Below are positions 54,537-64,000 of a DNA stretch of 64,000 nt, in pieces. The position numbers were made by a program, and so were the translations under genes. Source of the stretch: Ixodes scapularis. Taxonomy: Eukaryota; Arthropoda; Arachnida; Ixodida; Ixodidae. The stretch covers positions 11,500,018 to 11,564,017 of the forward strand of contig NW_024609836.1 in the NCBI RefSeq assembly GCF_016920785.2. Direction: 5' to 3'. The notes beneath the pieces were generated by a model. That model searched no databases. It had not been told where the DNA came from and worked only from the letters and a program-made list of their open reading frames with translations. How positions within the stretch are numbered: position 1 is the first letter of the stretch; each line of letters begins with the position of its first letter.

Positions 54537-56553
54537 GTTTCTCAAGAATGTTTCGTGCGTAGCTGAACCGCTTTATCGGTTGTTGAAAAAAGGTGAAAAG
54601 TGGTCGTGGACTCGGAAGTGCAGCGAGGCCTTTGCTGCTACGAAGCAGTTGCTCGTAAACAGCCAGGTTCTTACGTTCTACGACGTAGACAAGCCAATTG
54701 CATTGCTGTGTGATGCTTCATCGTACGGGATTGGTGCTGTCATTTTTCATGTAACACCAGAAGGGGAAGAGCGCCCAGTGGCGTTCGCGTTGCGAACGCT
54801 CACGTCAGCGGAAAAGAACTATGCGCAGTGCGAGCGAGAAGCGCTAGCTCTGATGTTTGGTCTGAAAAAGTTCCATCGCTACCTGTATGGTAGGGAGTTC
54901 ACTCTCTATACAGACCATCAGCCACTGCTTGGGATACTGGGGCACGATAAGCCTGTACCTACGCTAGCGGCAGCTCGAATGCAAAGATGGGCAATGATTC
55001 TTGCAGCCTATAGGTACAAACTCAAGTACCGTAAAGGAAAAGATGTCGAGGTGGCTGATGCTCTGTCTAGACTCCCACGACCGATGACAACAGCTGACGA
55101 CCCTGCTGAGTGTCTTTTGTTGTTTGACAGTACTCCCTTGACCGCGGAAGACGTAGCTAGAGCTACAAAACGTGACTTGACCTTGTCTCGCGTAGCTAAC
55201 TACGTTCTGAACGGATGGCCTGCCCAAAGTAGCGAAGAGCTAAAACCGTACCATGTACGACGTGACGAGTTGTCATTTGAGCAAGGCTGCGTCACCTGGG
55301 GCTCAAGGGTGATTGTACCTGAAAAGCTGCAGTCACAGGTTTTGGCACTGTTGCATGAGGACCATCCAGGTGCTAGCCGCATGAAAATGCTTGCCAGAAG
55401 TTTTGTATGGTGGCCAGGGCTAGACCTAGAAATCGAGAGCTACGTACGACAGTGTCGCGTATGTCAGTCTGTTCAGAACGCTGCTCCACCTGTACCGTTA
55501 CAGCCATGGAGCTATCCAACTAAGCCGTGGCAACGAGTACACGTGGATTTTGCTGCTAAAGAAGGCCATGTCTTCCTAGTACTGGTGGATGCTTTCTCGA
55601 AATGGATCGAAGTGTGGTCCATGTCTTCCACCACTACTGGTAAAACACTCGACAAATTGCGAAGTGTATTTGCGGCTTATGGGCTACCAGAGGTACTGGT
55701 GAGTGATAACGGACCTCAGTTTGTTTCAGATGAGTTCTCTGAGTTTATGAGGGTGAATGGCATCAAGCACGTTAAGACGCCACCCTATCATGCTGCCTCC
55801 AACGGCGCAGCAGAGCGTCTCGTGCAGACCACAAAAAAAACTCTGCTGAAGCAATTGTTAGACGAGAAACAGAGTGGCAAGAAACACTCTTTGCTCGAGC
55901 GTTTGGATAGCTTTTTACTGAGCTATCGAAACACCCCAAACAGTACCACTGGTCGCACTCCAGCCGAGCTGTTTTTGAAGCGACAGCCACGAGTGAAACT
56001 TTCTTTGCTTAAACCCGATTTTGTAAAAGCCATGCAAAACAAACAGCAGCACCTGAAGGAACAGAGTGATGCGTCGCGAGGTGCTAACCGGTCTTTTGTT
56101 GTGGGTGATACTGTGTTGGTCAAAACGGTGCGAGGCGAGCTAGTGTCATGGGAAGAAGGTGTGGTGACTCAAGTCGTCAGTCCTGTGACATATTTAGTGA
56201 AAGTGGCGCAGGTTGTGCGGTTCACACACGCCGACCACATCCGAGACCGCCTTGCAAGCCCGACGTCCCTTGCTGCACCGCCTACGCCGGAGGAGCCTAC
56301 GCTCCCAGATGTTCCGGTGCCTCGAGAAACCCAGCCGATGGTGCCACAAGTTGCTTCTGCTGCTATGCCAGCGGACTCTCAAGCCGGCAGTCAACAAGCT
56401 ACACGGACGCGTCAGCAGCCGCTTCCACCACCGAGTTCCACAAGTGCGCCAGTGACGACACCGGAGCCTTGTACTGAGGCACCGACTTCCAGAAGAAGTA
56501 CGCGAGTGCGGCGTCCACCGGACAGGTACAAACCGGAGGACTTCCGAAGCTGA
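54397..56553 (+). CDS. RNase H-integrase ORF of element B
   Basis: 718 codons overlapping the upstream ORF by 140 nt in another frame; the first codon is GTG, so there is no independent start. Residues 1-60 complete the RT (TYLGHTVNADGI, LGMLNFYAKFL). RNase H follows: LLCDASSYGIGAVI (103-116), AQCEREALALMFGLKKFHRY (143-162), YTDHQPLLGIL (171-181) and DALSRLP (221-227). Integrase has the HHCC finger (H320, H323, C353, C356) and a complete D-D-E core: VDFA with Asp384, VSDNGPQF with Asp437, and NGAAERLVQT with Glu473. The C-terminus (620-718) is Pro/Thr/Ser-rich and ends just before the purine tract. Integrase inserts the cDNA and generates the 5-bp duplication. Confidence 0.93.
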   Translation: MTYLGHTVNADGIYPTEAMTKAITEAPEPTCVTELKAYLGMLNFYAKFLKNVSCVAEPLYRLLKKGEKWSWTRKCSEAFAATKQLLVNSQVLTFYDVDKPIALLCDASSYGIGAVIFHVTPEGEERPVAFALRTLTSAEKNYAQCEREALALMFGLKKFHRYLYGREFTLYTDHQPLLGILGHDKPVPTLAAARMQRWAMILAAYRYKLKYRKGKDVEVADALSRLPRPMTTADDPAECLLLFDSTPLTAEDVARATKRDLTLSRVANYVLNGWPAQSSEELKPYHVRRDELSFEQGCVTWGSRVIVPEKLQSQVLALLHEDHPGASRMKMLARSFVWWPGLDLEIESYVRQCRVCQSVQNAAPPVPLQPWSYPTKPWQRVHVDFAAKEGHVFLVLVDAFSKWIEVWSMSSTTTGKTLDKLRSVFAAYGLPEVLVSDNGPQFVSDEFSEFMRVNGIKHVKTPPYHAASNGAAERLVQTTKKTLLKQLLDEKQSGKKHSLLERLDSFLLSYRNTPNSTTGRTPAELFLKRQPRVKLSLLKPDFVKAMQNKQQHLKEQSDASRGANRSFVVGDTVLVKTVRGELVSWEEGVVTQVVSPVTYLVKVAQVVRFTHADHIRDRLASPTSLAAPPTPEEPTLPDVPVPRETQPMVPQVASAAMPADSQAGSQQATRTRQQPLPPPSSTSAPVTTPEPCTEAPTSRRSTRVRRPPDRYKPEDFRS

Positions 56554-56569
56554 TGTGAGGGGGAAGGAA

Positions 56570-56725
56570 TGTAGCAGCGTGGCGCTGCAAGTCACGGCGC
56601 ACCACGGCGCATCGGCTGTGCGCACCCCGGTCACGGATGTCACGTGACAAGCGCCTATAAGTATAGCACGTTCAATAAAGAAGCCCTCTTTGCCCGTTGG
56701 AATGTCGTCTGCTCAAGTTATCACA
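56570..56725 (+). repeat. 3' LTR of element B
   Basis: 156 bp; I see no difference from the 5' LTR, which points to very recent insertion. Confidence 0.95.
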
Positions 56726-56730
56726 AGATC

Positions 56731-57540
56731 CATGATTCTGAACGTGCGCCCGCAGCAGACGACGCACAGCGGCAGCCCCGCCTTCGCATGTTTCCAATTT
56801 CGGCGGCAAGGTGGCGAAGAAGCTAGGCTTTCTGATGTAACGTCGGCACGTCCTTTCTGAGGTTTACCAAAAGCTTCCTCTCCACGTGTTTCTGCCAGCT
56901 TCGCTACCCTTGGTGTCTTGGTTGTGCTAGTTGTAAGGCGTTGCAAGACGCGTTGATAGGCGGTGAGGTTGATACAAGCTATGCGGAGCTGCGTATAGAA
57001 CCGTGGGAACGGCGCACGCCTTGTCATTTAGTCGGTACGGCCCCAATCCGGGTCTAGCGCTGCAAGTGACGATTATAATCTTGGGGACGTCTCGATAAGC
57101 ATTGCCTAAAGAGACTTCCAAAATGATTTTAATCATTCATCGATCTGATTTCAACTGATAGAAAGATCCCTTCCTTTCGTTTCATTTTTTAAATTTTGTT
57201 TTGCATCTTTGTTTTTGATGCTTGCTTTGAGCTTTTATATCATTCTGCAGCGTGTCCCAACAAAAAATGTACAGTGTTAACGAAGAAAAAGCTAAGGCGC
57301 AAAGAAGCTGATGAAGCTTTAACATATTTTATGACAAGACCCCGAGACCGGGGAAAACACGAAAGACAACACAGCACACAAATTCTCAAATACAGGTTAC
57401 AGCTGTGTTTGAGACCTTGTGGGGCCCGCGGCTTTCAACTGCTAGCAAAAGCGTTTTTTTTTTCTTTTTTTACGAAAGTTAGTGCTTTATGTAGACACCT
57501 TGAGCTTTTTCAAGCAGCGGTAGCTCCGACCGCCACGTAG
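56731..57540. other. Unassigned flank of element B
   Basis: No recognised feature. Possibly upstream part of the LINE that becomes readable after about 57600. Confidence 0.35.
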
Positions 57541-57699
57541 GAAGCTAGGTCTAACGTTAGACCAGGCGTTCCCTCGCTGTTCACCATTACTTCCCCCACC
57601 CCGCAAGGCTCCGGAATGGAGGTTACGCACCAGAATCTTTCTCTTCCCGGCAAAGCATCCACCGAAAAGCAAGGCCTGCCCTGGAAGGGGTTCCGCAGC

Positions 57700-58125
57700 A
57701 CCTAATCTGGCGACGACGACGCCGAAGACTATCAAGCCGCAGAAGACTCCGAGCACACGTGCAACACCGTTTCACGGCGAGGTACGCACAAACCGGACCG
57801 AGGAAGCTAACTTCCAAGGCACGAATTAGAAAAGTTCCTCGTTACCATCACACCCAAGGGTCGTTTCGACATCACCTCGATCCGAGCGCCCATCATTCAG
57901 AACGACCCACAACAAGTCATAGGGAGAAGAACCTTGATGTTCGTCGAGTCTTCAGACGCAACCCCTCCACAAACACAATTTCGGTAACAGTGTAGAGTCA
58001 GCAGCACCTCGCCAGGCTACTTTAGGTCACCCAGCTGGAAACCGGTCACGGGAAGATCGACGTCCAGGCATACAGAACCACGACCGGAGAACTCCCACGA
58101 GGTGTCATCTACAACTTAGAGCCAA
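57700..58125 (+). pseudogene. LINE ORF1, upstream part
   Basis: Readable in shifted frames: an acidic run SGDDDAEDYQ, then FLVTITPKGRFDITSI, PIIQNDPQQVIGR, FRRNPSTNTISV and TTGELPRGVIYNLEP. Such RNA-binding ORF1 segments precede the zinc knuckle in I/R1-type elements. It contains several stops. Confidence 0.5.
58117..58125. repeat. 9-bp target-site duplication of PLE B (left)
   Basis: TAGAGCCAA here and again at 61871-61879. Confidence 0.75.
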
Positions 58126-59095
58126 CTATTAAAACTGCGAGTTGGGCCAGTTGGTACTTATATGCATGGTGGTAAATACGCCTAAAACACGGCCAATGAA
58201 GAAGCACACAGGACCCGAGGCGTAACTTGCAACTGAACTTTACTGAAGGAAACACATAAAAAGAATAAAACCGCACATGCGCAAATATGATGGACTTTCA
58301 TTAACCACGTGGAACGCCTGCCGTCACGTCTGAGTGGCCGATAAAAGCCTGCTCCTTATCGGATAAGGCAACAGAAGGAGCACTGACACACACATTCGTG
58401 CCATGCGCCCTTATCACGAATGCCTCATGTATCTCGCGTTCCAATTTCGTTTTGAATTTCCCCCTAATCTTGGTACTATTAAACTCGGCCTGACACTCAC
58501 ACCTATCACAATGTACAGCCAATTGCCCAGACGGGGATTGCCTGGTGGCGGCGGAGTGTTCTCTGATTCTATCATTAATGCACCTCCTCGTCTGGCCAAT
58601 ATAAACCCTACCGCAAGGCAGTGGGACCTCGTAAGTGACCCCTAAGGCACATTGCCGATACTTGATGGCATGACGCTAGCCGCACATTCCCTCCGCATCA
58701 CCCGGCACACCTGTATTATTTATTCCTTGGCAAAGCTTAGAAAGCTTGTTTGGGACAGGAAAAACTACAGGAATGCGAAACTTATTCGCCAATTTTTTTA
58801 GTTTGTGAGAGACATTATGTACATAAATCAGGACAACAGGTCTGAATTCAGGCCTTGCGATCTCAGCCTCCTCTCCCCCCAAAACAAGCCTCTTCAGCTT
58901 CTTTACCAACAATTCAGCAACATCACATAAGACCCGGGGAGGGAATCCCACATCCTGCAATCTGTCTAGCTGCAACTGAAAACTAAAACTCATCTTGTGA
59001 AGGCAAGATTTTTTCAAGGAGGCAGCCAGACGAGGTAATTCCCCTCTTTACTAGCTTCGAAGGGGCCGACTCATATGGAAGCAGCTTTTTCTTTG
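58126..59095 (-). pseudogene. Inverted PLE B 3' fragment with GIY-YIG domain
   Basis: Minus frames 58676-59017 and 58301-58522 give LQLDRLQDVGFPPRVL, KLKKLANKFRIPVVFPVPNK and NNTGVPGDAEGMCG. A shifted stretch with YEVPLPCGRVYIGQT (GIY-YIG core) follows, then FKTKLEREIHEAFVIRAHGT, the endonuclease helix with its Glu. Colinear with 61100-61700 on the plus strand. Confidence 0.75.
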
Positions 59096-59500
59096 ATTGG
59101 GGCTCATACGCCCAACACACTACATTGTGATAGGTGTGTGTCAGGCCGAATTTAATAGTAACAAGATTATGGGAAAACTTAAAACGAAATTGGAATGCGT
59201 GATACATGAGGCATTCTTGATAAGGGCCCATGGCACGAATGTGTGTGTCAGTGCTCCTTCTGTTGCCTTAGTCGATAAGGAGCAGTCTTTTATCGGTCAC
59301 GCAACAGTGACGGCAGGCTTTCAAGGTGGGTAATGAAAGTCCATCATCTTTCCGCATGTGCGGTTTTATTCTTTATTTTATGTGTTTCCTTCAGTAAAGT
59401 TCAGTTGCAAATTATGCCTCGTCCTGTGTGCTCCGTTCTTTGTCCGTGTTTTTAGGCGTATTTACCACCATGCATAAGTACCAACTAGCCCAACTTGCAG
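59096..59500 (+). repeat. Direct 5' pseudo-LTR-like segment of PLE B
   Basis: Encodes LKTKLECVIHEAFLIRAHGT, the end of the GIY-YIG domain, followed by the 3' UTR sequence that recurs at 61730-61870. Its left edge meets the inverted fragment at about 59095. Confidence 0.65.
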
Positions 59501-61740
59501 TTTTAATACAGTTTATTTCTTACAAAACGGGCCCCTTTTTTCCCTTTGGTTGCGACCCCCCTTCAAATCATCTTGTTTTTGTCAACCTCATCGCCGCTGC
59601 GACGCGTCAAGCCAGACTTTACTCCCGTCGCGATACGCAAAGGTTTTTTACCGCCTGACGTGCTGAGCCTCTTCGCGGGCGTGGTTCCGTCCTATGGGCA
59701 CGGGAAGCGGGTCTGCAAGATCCTCAGACCGGAAAGGTGGAAGCAAGTGAGCAAGCACCGGGACTTTTTGTGGATGCTGTCGGCAAGTTCTACGGCCACT
59801 CAACGTCAAGCAAGCAGGAGGTACGGTGACCTTCTCAGACTTGCGTCATAGGTGACGAATTTTATGTGGAACAAGCTTTGAGCCACGCTGCCGACAAAAG
59901 CAAGGAAGGAAGTGGTGTCCAACGGTGTTACCTTTCTGGAGGATGCAAGTGCACCCTGCAAGGTGACGGATATTCTAAACAAATTGACGCAAGTTTAGCC
60001 TTGCGCCACAACTAAAACATGTGGAAAGGTTGGCCTTAATAAGAACTTTGGCAGAAAAGGCTGACCTACAGGACAAGGACAGATGTATTTCTGAAGGGGT
60101 TGACGTTCTTGTGCGCAATTCGGCTATGGAACAGAGGTTTGTTACTACGAAGGGCATTGTTTGTCATTTTATGGAGAATAGCCTTAAGCTTCTAACTGCT
60201 GATAAGGAGGGTGGATTTGTTGTTGTGGGAAACGACTTGTACTTGGAGAAGTCCCGGCAATCCATTGAAAGGCATTTCAGGCCTGTCCAGCCAGTTTCGC
60301 TACCTAAGATAAAAACGCAGACTAAGTCCCTGTGCCAAAAGGTTGGCAGCTTGGCAAAAAAAGTGCAAACTTCAAAGAAGTTTAATTTATAAGTGTTTTT
60401 CACAGCAAAACTCATAAGACTGGGTGCCTGTTTAGGGTGATCAACACTGAAAATAACTCCTGGCAGCGGGAGGTAGGAGGCTTCCTCTGCAGGCATCTTT
60501 CGGGGTTGAATTTGCGGGATCCTTTTCTAGTGAGAAACTCTGAAGAAATAATGGAGTTTCTACACAGCGAAGACTTGAGGCGGGGTAAAAGGAGTTTCGA
60601 TAGATGTGGATGCTTTATTTTATTCCGTGCCACATGACCAAACGCTGGTGGCTGTGAAAACTTGCATCGAAGAGAATGGGACGTGCCATTCCGTAGTTCC
60701 ACAAGAATACCTGTTGAAGGGTTTTTATAGGTACTAACTCACTACCTCCAGAACACCGTGGTTTCTTTTGAAGGGGAGTTGTTTGTGCAAAAAAGAGACG
60801 TATGCATTAGATCGAGGGTGGCGCCGGTACTGTGTGATATTTTTCTTGCTTTGTGTGATAGGGCAATAAAAACGTTGTTGGCTGAGAATTACAGGCTCAA
60901 GAATTTTAGGTACGTTGACGATTTTTTAGTTTTAAACAGAGATCCTGCAGAGGCTAAAGAAGATAATATGGTCTCTGGAGTGTTTGAGGTTTTAAAGAGT
61001 TGTACGGAAGGCAAGATATCGCGAGCGCCGGACGCTTGCGATTTTTGGACTTGGGCCTTTTCTTTGCGAGCGACTATGTGGGTTGGGCGCATGAGCCCCG
61101 ATCAAAGAGAAAGCTGCTTCCATATGACTCTGCCCATTCGAAGCTATAAAAAAGGGGAATTGCTTCTAGTTGTCTGACTGCCTCCTTGAAAAAATCTTGC
61201 ATTCACAAGACGAGTTTTAGTTTTCTGTTGCAGCTAGACAGATTGCAGGATGTGAGGTTCCCTTCCCCGGGTCTTATGTAATGTTGCTGAAGGGTTGGTA
61301 AAGAAGCTGAAGAGGCTCGTTGGGGGAGAGGAGGCTGAGAGGGCAAGGCCTGAAGTTAGACCTGTTGTCCTGCTTATGTACATAAGGTATCTTACAACCT
61401 CAAAAAGGTGGCGAATAAGTGTCGCATTCCTGTAGTTTTTTCTGAACCAAACAAGCTTTCTAAGCTTTGCCAAATAATAAAAAATGCAGGTGTGCCTGGT
61501 GATGCGGAGGGGGCGTGCGGCAAGCGTCATGCTACCAAGTTTTGGCAATGTGCCTTAGGTGTCACTTACGAGGTCCCCCTGTCTTGTGGTAGGGTTTATG
61601 TTGGCCAGACGGGGAAGTGCATTAATGATAGAATCAGAGAACACTGTGCCGCCACCAGGCAATCACCGTCCGGCCACTTTGCTTGGCCACTTGGTCACTC
61701 AACAATGGCGGCAGGCTTTCCAGGTGGTTAATAAAAGTCC
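59500..61740 (+). pseudogene. PLE B ORF: RT and GIY-YIG, multiply broken
   Basis: Pieces in order: RDFLWMLSASSTATQRQ; ILNKLTQV near 59975; SEGVDVLVRN (about 60090); LTADKEGGFVVVGNDLYL (about 60205), which matches the DKGG block of PLE RTs; RSRVAPVLCDIFLALCDR (about 60810), motif B; and FRYVDDFLVLN (about 60905), motif C with YVDD. Then LQLDRLQDV (about 61228) and YEVPLSCGRVYVGQTGKCIN with DRIREH (61566-61643), the GIY-YIG core. The LPKIHK and DIxSLYTNIP blocks are not readable. After REH a deletion removes the endonuclease helix seen at 59160. At least six frame breaks. Confidence 0.75.
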
Positions 61741-61870
61741 ATGATCTTTGCGCATGTGCGGTTTAATTCTTTTGTTATGTGTTTCTTTCAGTAAAGTTCA
61801 GTTGCAAGCTACGTTTCGTCCTGTGTGCTTCTTTCTTTGTCCGTGTTCTTAGGCGTATTTGCCACCATGC

Positions 61871-61879
61871 TAGAGCCAA
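61871..61879. repeat. 9-bp target-site duplication of PLE B (right)
   Basis: TAGAGCCAA, matching 58117-58125. Confidence 0.75.
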
Positions 61880-62980
61880 GCCTAACCTCCAGACAGCTCC
61901 TCCGGTGACTCCGCTCTGACTACAACAAAGTCATCCAACCAGACCTCTGGGTTCACACGGCACATATCTTCTTACATTCAAGGGGCAAGGCATTCTCAAG
62001 AGAATTCGCTACTTGAAAGAACTTCTCCAAATCAAACCATACCGGCCGACCACGGTGGTGTGCACTAGCTGCCACGGGCTCGGCCACAAGAGTACTGCCA
62101 CGGGCTCGGCCACAAGAGTATCTGTACTCAAGTCAAGCGCTGCGGAGCTTGAGGGAACACCATGGACAAGGATCACAACTGCTGCAGCATCAAATGCCGG
62201 AACTTAGGATCCTAAGGCCACGTTGACACTTAGCAAGGCTGCCCAACACGGCGCGGAATGGATGAACGAATCTAAGGCAGAAATTCTGGAACCGGCGCTC
62301 GCCCACGCAACAGAGGCTTCATTACTACCAGCGCAGAGATAAACAAATAACGCAAGAAACAAGGCACCGTCCCACTCCCGGGGCTGCAGGCACAGCAGCA
62401 GCCCCTGCCAAGGAAGGAGATTTTGCCCCTGCCGGCTCACCAACATAAGTCCTTCCCCGCCGCCTACGTTGGGCACAACGCCAGATCCCACGTCCACCTA
62501 CGCACAGGTCGTGCAAGGCATGGCGTCTCAGACCCCACTGTTTGACCAGAAGAAAGAGCTTACTGCTCTCCTCAAGCAGGACGAGGAGGAGGAAGCCCGT
62601 CACGGCCAAAAAGCAGCCGAGCGAAGGAAAAGGATAGCTACCTTCCAAGCTAAACTCGAAGACATAGAAAATAACTTTCAACTCCAACCGGTCCACCAAG
62701 TTGTACACCCAGCGGTTCCACAGCAGCAACCCAAGTATAACACTCAACCCACCCCACGACCCCCCTCCCCCCTCAGCAGACAAGAATCGTGAAAAACATC
62801 GTACCGTGGCCCCTCACAACTTCGTCACTACAGAGAAACTCCAAGCGATGTTTGCCCAGCTGCAAGTCCAACTGCAAGCACAGCTCCAGGCGCAGCTCCA
62901 GTCCCCCATCCGCACATCCAGCAACAACCCCAACCAGTCCTTCCCAAACATGAGCAACAATCACCAGCATCATCAGGACA
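61880..62980 (+). pseudogene. LINE ORF1, downstream part with zinc-knuckle remnant
   Basis: LLQIKPYRPTTVVCTSCHGL followed by GHKST gives the C-x2-C-x4-H part of a retroelement CCHC knuckle near 62065, followed by a local duplication (GCCACGGGCTCGGCCACAAGAGTA twice, about 62071-62121). Further on, a charged stretch KKELTALLKQDEEEEARHGQ (about 62550) and a Gln/Pro-rich tail resemble the end of I-type ORF1. Stops and shifts are frequent. Confidence 0.55.
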
Positions 62981-62988
62981 AGCTCCCA

Positions 62989-63760
62989 ACCTCCAAATCC
63001 TCCAATGGAATTGCAGGGGGCTCGATAAAAAGAAGGGCGAACTTCAACTAAGCACCGGCCAACCTCGCTTCGCATACGCAGCCATGCTACTCCAAGAAGT
63101 CGCCCTCAAAGAACCCAAAATGGCTGGATGCAACCACTTTTGTAAATTAACCATCACCAGGAAATACAGCAACGGGAAGGTCACTAAAGCCTGATGACAG
63201 GCAGTAGTTTATCTTCATAAAACAATAACCCTTCAAATTAACACAAGCACTTGGTGCAACGTCTGCCAAGAAATCGTAGCCGTCCGAACAATCCTTGAGC
63301 CTCAGCCTCACTAGGTCATCCTCGTTTCGGGTTGCATCAGGCCGGAAGCCAGAGCCAAGGGGAGAGACAAGGTAAAGCACAACTTGGAATCGATTAAACA
63401 TATTTGGAAAAGATATCCGGAAGACAGAATTATCGTATAGCGGGAAACTTCAATGGTCATCACCATGCCTGGGGCTACTCTGCCGCAATCAGGAAAGGGG
63501 GTAAGGGCTCCTGAAGCCTTCGAAACAGCCCATCTAGCGCTGGCAAACGACTCCCAAGCCAAAACTCGGCTCGGCAACACCACAACTCAGAGAAACTCTA
63601 CACCCAACCTCACCATAATCAATCCCAGACTCCGCGTCACTTGGGCATTATACCCCGACGCCTGGGGCAGCGGTCAACCACCCATCAAAAACGCCTTACC
63701 CCTAACCAAGAAAGGACCCCAGAGGTTAAAATCCACTACCGTTTAGTGGGACCGATTCAA
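62989..63760 (+). pseudogene. LINE ORF2 APE endonuclease domain, broken
   Basis: Starts NLQILQWNCRGLDKKKGELQ, the WNCRG hallmark with the catalytic Asn, then AAMLLQEVALKEPKMAG with the LQE catalytic Glu. After frame shifts, GNFNGHHHAWGYSAA appears near 63441, where GDFN is usual (Asp to Asn). At about 63660 PDAWGSGQPPI has GQ where the SDH pair with catalytic Asp-His is expected. The enzyme would nick target DNA; this copy is inactive. Confidence 0.7.
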
Positions 63761-64000
63761 ACAACACCTCCCCATCTCCTTTGACCCCGAAGACCAATCC
63801 ACGGGAATCTAAAAAAACATCGTAGCTGCCACCAACACTGCAGCCATCGTGATGGAAGTGAAGGCGGAGGCTCCCACTCCGGACACAGACGCACCCTCTT
63901 GCTCTGGAACAAACGCACTCGCGGAATATACATGGCTTGCGTTGACGTCACATCAGCCGCCATTGCTCCCGTGCTATGTCCCTGTATCCGTACCTTTTGC
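63761..64000 (+). other. LINE ORF2 continuation to window end
   Basis: Expected linker between endonuclease and RT. No motif is readable before the window ends. Confidence 0.35.

Larger units (their letters stand above)
52184..56725 (+). mobile_element. Ty3/gypsy LTR retrotransposon B, young
   Basis: Two 156-bp LTRs, which look identical base for base by eye, bound gag-pol. An exact 5-bp duplication AGATC flanks it (52179-52183 and 56726-56730). Internal signals are a primer-binding region TTGGCGACGAGGATGAC just after the 5' LTR (52340-52356) and a purine tract GTGAGGGGGAAGGAA just before the 3' LTR (56555-56569). The domain order is Gag, CCHC knuckles, protease, RT, RNase H, integrase. The RT/integrase style resembles the Mag/K02A2.6-type branch, a tentative placement. 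There is no env. One frame break in the pol region is the only damage seen. Confidence 0.95.
58126..61870 (+). mobile_element. Penelope-like retroelement B, degenerate, nested in LINE ORF1
   Basis: It has the same plan as PLE A with unrelated sequence. An inverted 3' fragment (58126-about 59095) is joined head-to-head to a direct 3' segment (about 59096-59500), followed by a plus-strand body (about 59500-61650) and a second 3' segment (to 61870). The three terminal segments share AGTAAAGTTCAGTTGCAA, CCTGTGTGCT and GGCGTATTTRCCACCATGC. A 9-bp duplication of LINE sequence (TAGAGCCAA) flanks it. Many frameshifts and stops make it inactive. Confidence 0.8.
57541..64000 (+). mobile_element. I/R1-type LINE, degenerate, split by PLE B and cut by the window end
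   Basis: ORF1 begins before about 57700 and reads to 58125. It resumes at 61880 after PLE B, and the endonuclease of ORF2 starts near 62989 and runs to the window edge. Removing 58126-61879 (the PLE plus one copy of its 9-bp duplication) makes the ORF1 text continuous (GVIYNLEP joined to SLTSRQLLR). Frames shift many times, so it is long dead. RT lies beyond 64000. The clade is inferred from the ORF1 zinc knuckle and endonuclease style. Confidence 0.7.

Noticed and set aside
56194..56650. Minus-strand frames at the end of element B
   Set aside because: Antisense to the integrase C-terminus and LTR; the same text recurs at 52046-52264 because the LTR is duplicated.
37980..56725. Possible endogenous retrovirus with env
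   Set aside because: Neither LTR element has an envelope frame between integrase and the 3' LTR; both are gag-pol only.

Overview
The window looks like repeat-dense, non-coding nuclear DNA from an arthropod, most probably a tick (Ixodida). The tick assignment is inferred from the overall mix of transposons (Penelope-like elements, Ty3/gypsy elements, CR1/L2- and I/R1-type LINEs, many MITEs), many homopolymer tracts, and an element ending in TAGAGCGCAGCTCT that I associate with tick genomes. No marker gene proves it. I found no intact host protein-coding gene. Almost every recognisable coding stretch belongs to a transposable element or a decayed copy of one.

Layout. 0-10 kb: a 120-bp hairpin, a Penelope (PLE) endonuclease fragment, a 1.8-kb TTAA-flanked inverted-repeat element carrying a broken THAP-domain sequence, a TIR-bounded block containing a 26-bp minisatellite and a CACGTG array, and a small poly-C MITE. 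10.5-13.45 kb: a 5'-truncated CR1/L2-like LINE. 14.3 kb: a tRNA-Tyr-like sequence. 18-31 kb: non-autonomous DNA elements, including two hAT-type elements with 8-bp target duplications, TTAA-class MITEs, and a minus-strand LINE interrupted by a TA-flanked MITE. 31-38 kb: mostly unassigned sequence, with a GC-rich TATA-containing promoter-like block and a second member of one hAT family. 37.98-43.15 kb: an older minus-strand Ty3/gypsy element with two LTRs. 43.84-50.21 kb: a nearly complete PLE inserted in a (TA)n tract. It has an SGNH-hydrolase ORF1, an RT/GIY-YIG ORF2, pseudo-LTRs containing hammerhead-ribozyme motifs, and an inverted 3' fragment at its 5' side. 52.18-56.73 kb: a young Ty3/gypsy element with apparently identical 156-bp LTRs and an AGATC target duplication. 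57.5-64 kb: a decayed I/R1-type LINE whose ORF1 is split by a second PLE with a 9-bp target duplication.

How the parts work together. The LTR elements encode Gag, protease, RT, RNase H and integrase on one or two reading frames. The PLEs encode an RT joined to a GIY-YIG endonuclease, and the LINEs an APE-type endonuclease plus RT. MITEs and hAT-like elements lack transposase and would depend on enzymes encoded elsewhere. The most unusual assembly is the PLE at 43.8-50.2 kb. Its esterase-like ORF1 lies in the same frame as ORF2 with only a TGA between them, its terminal repeats fold as hammerheads, and its head-to-head inverted 3' fragment recurs independently in the PLE at 58.1-61.9 kb.
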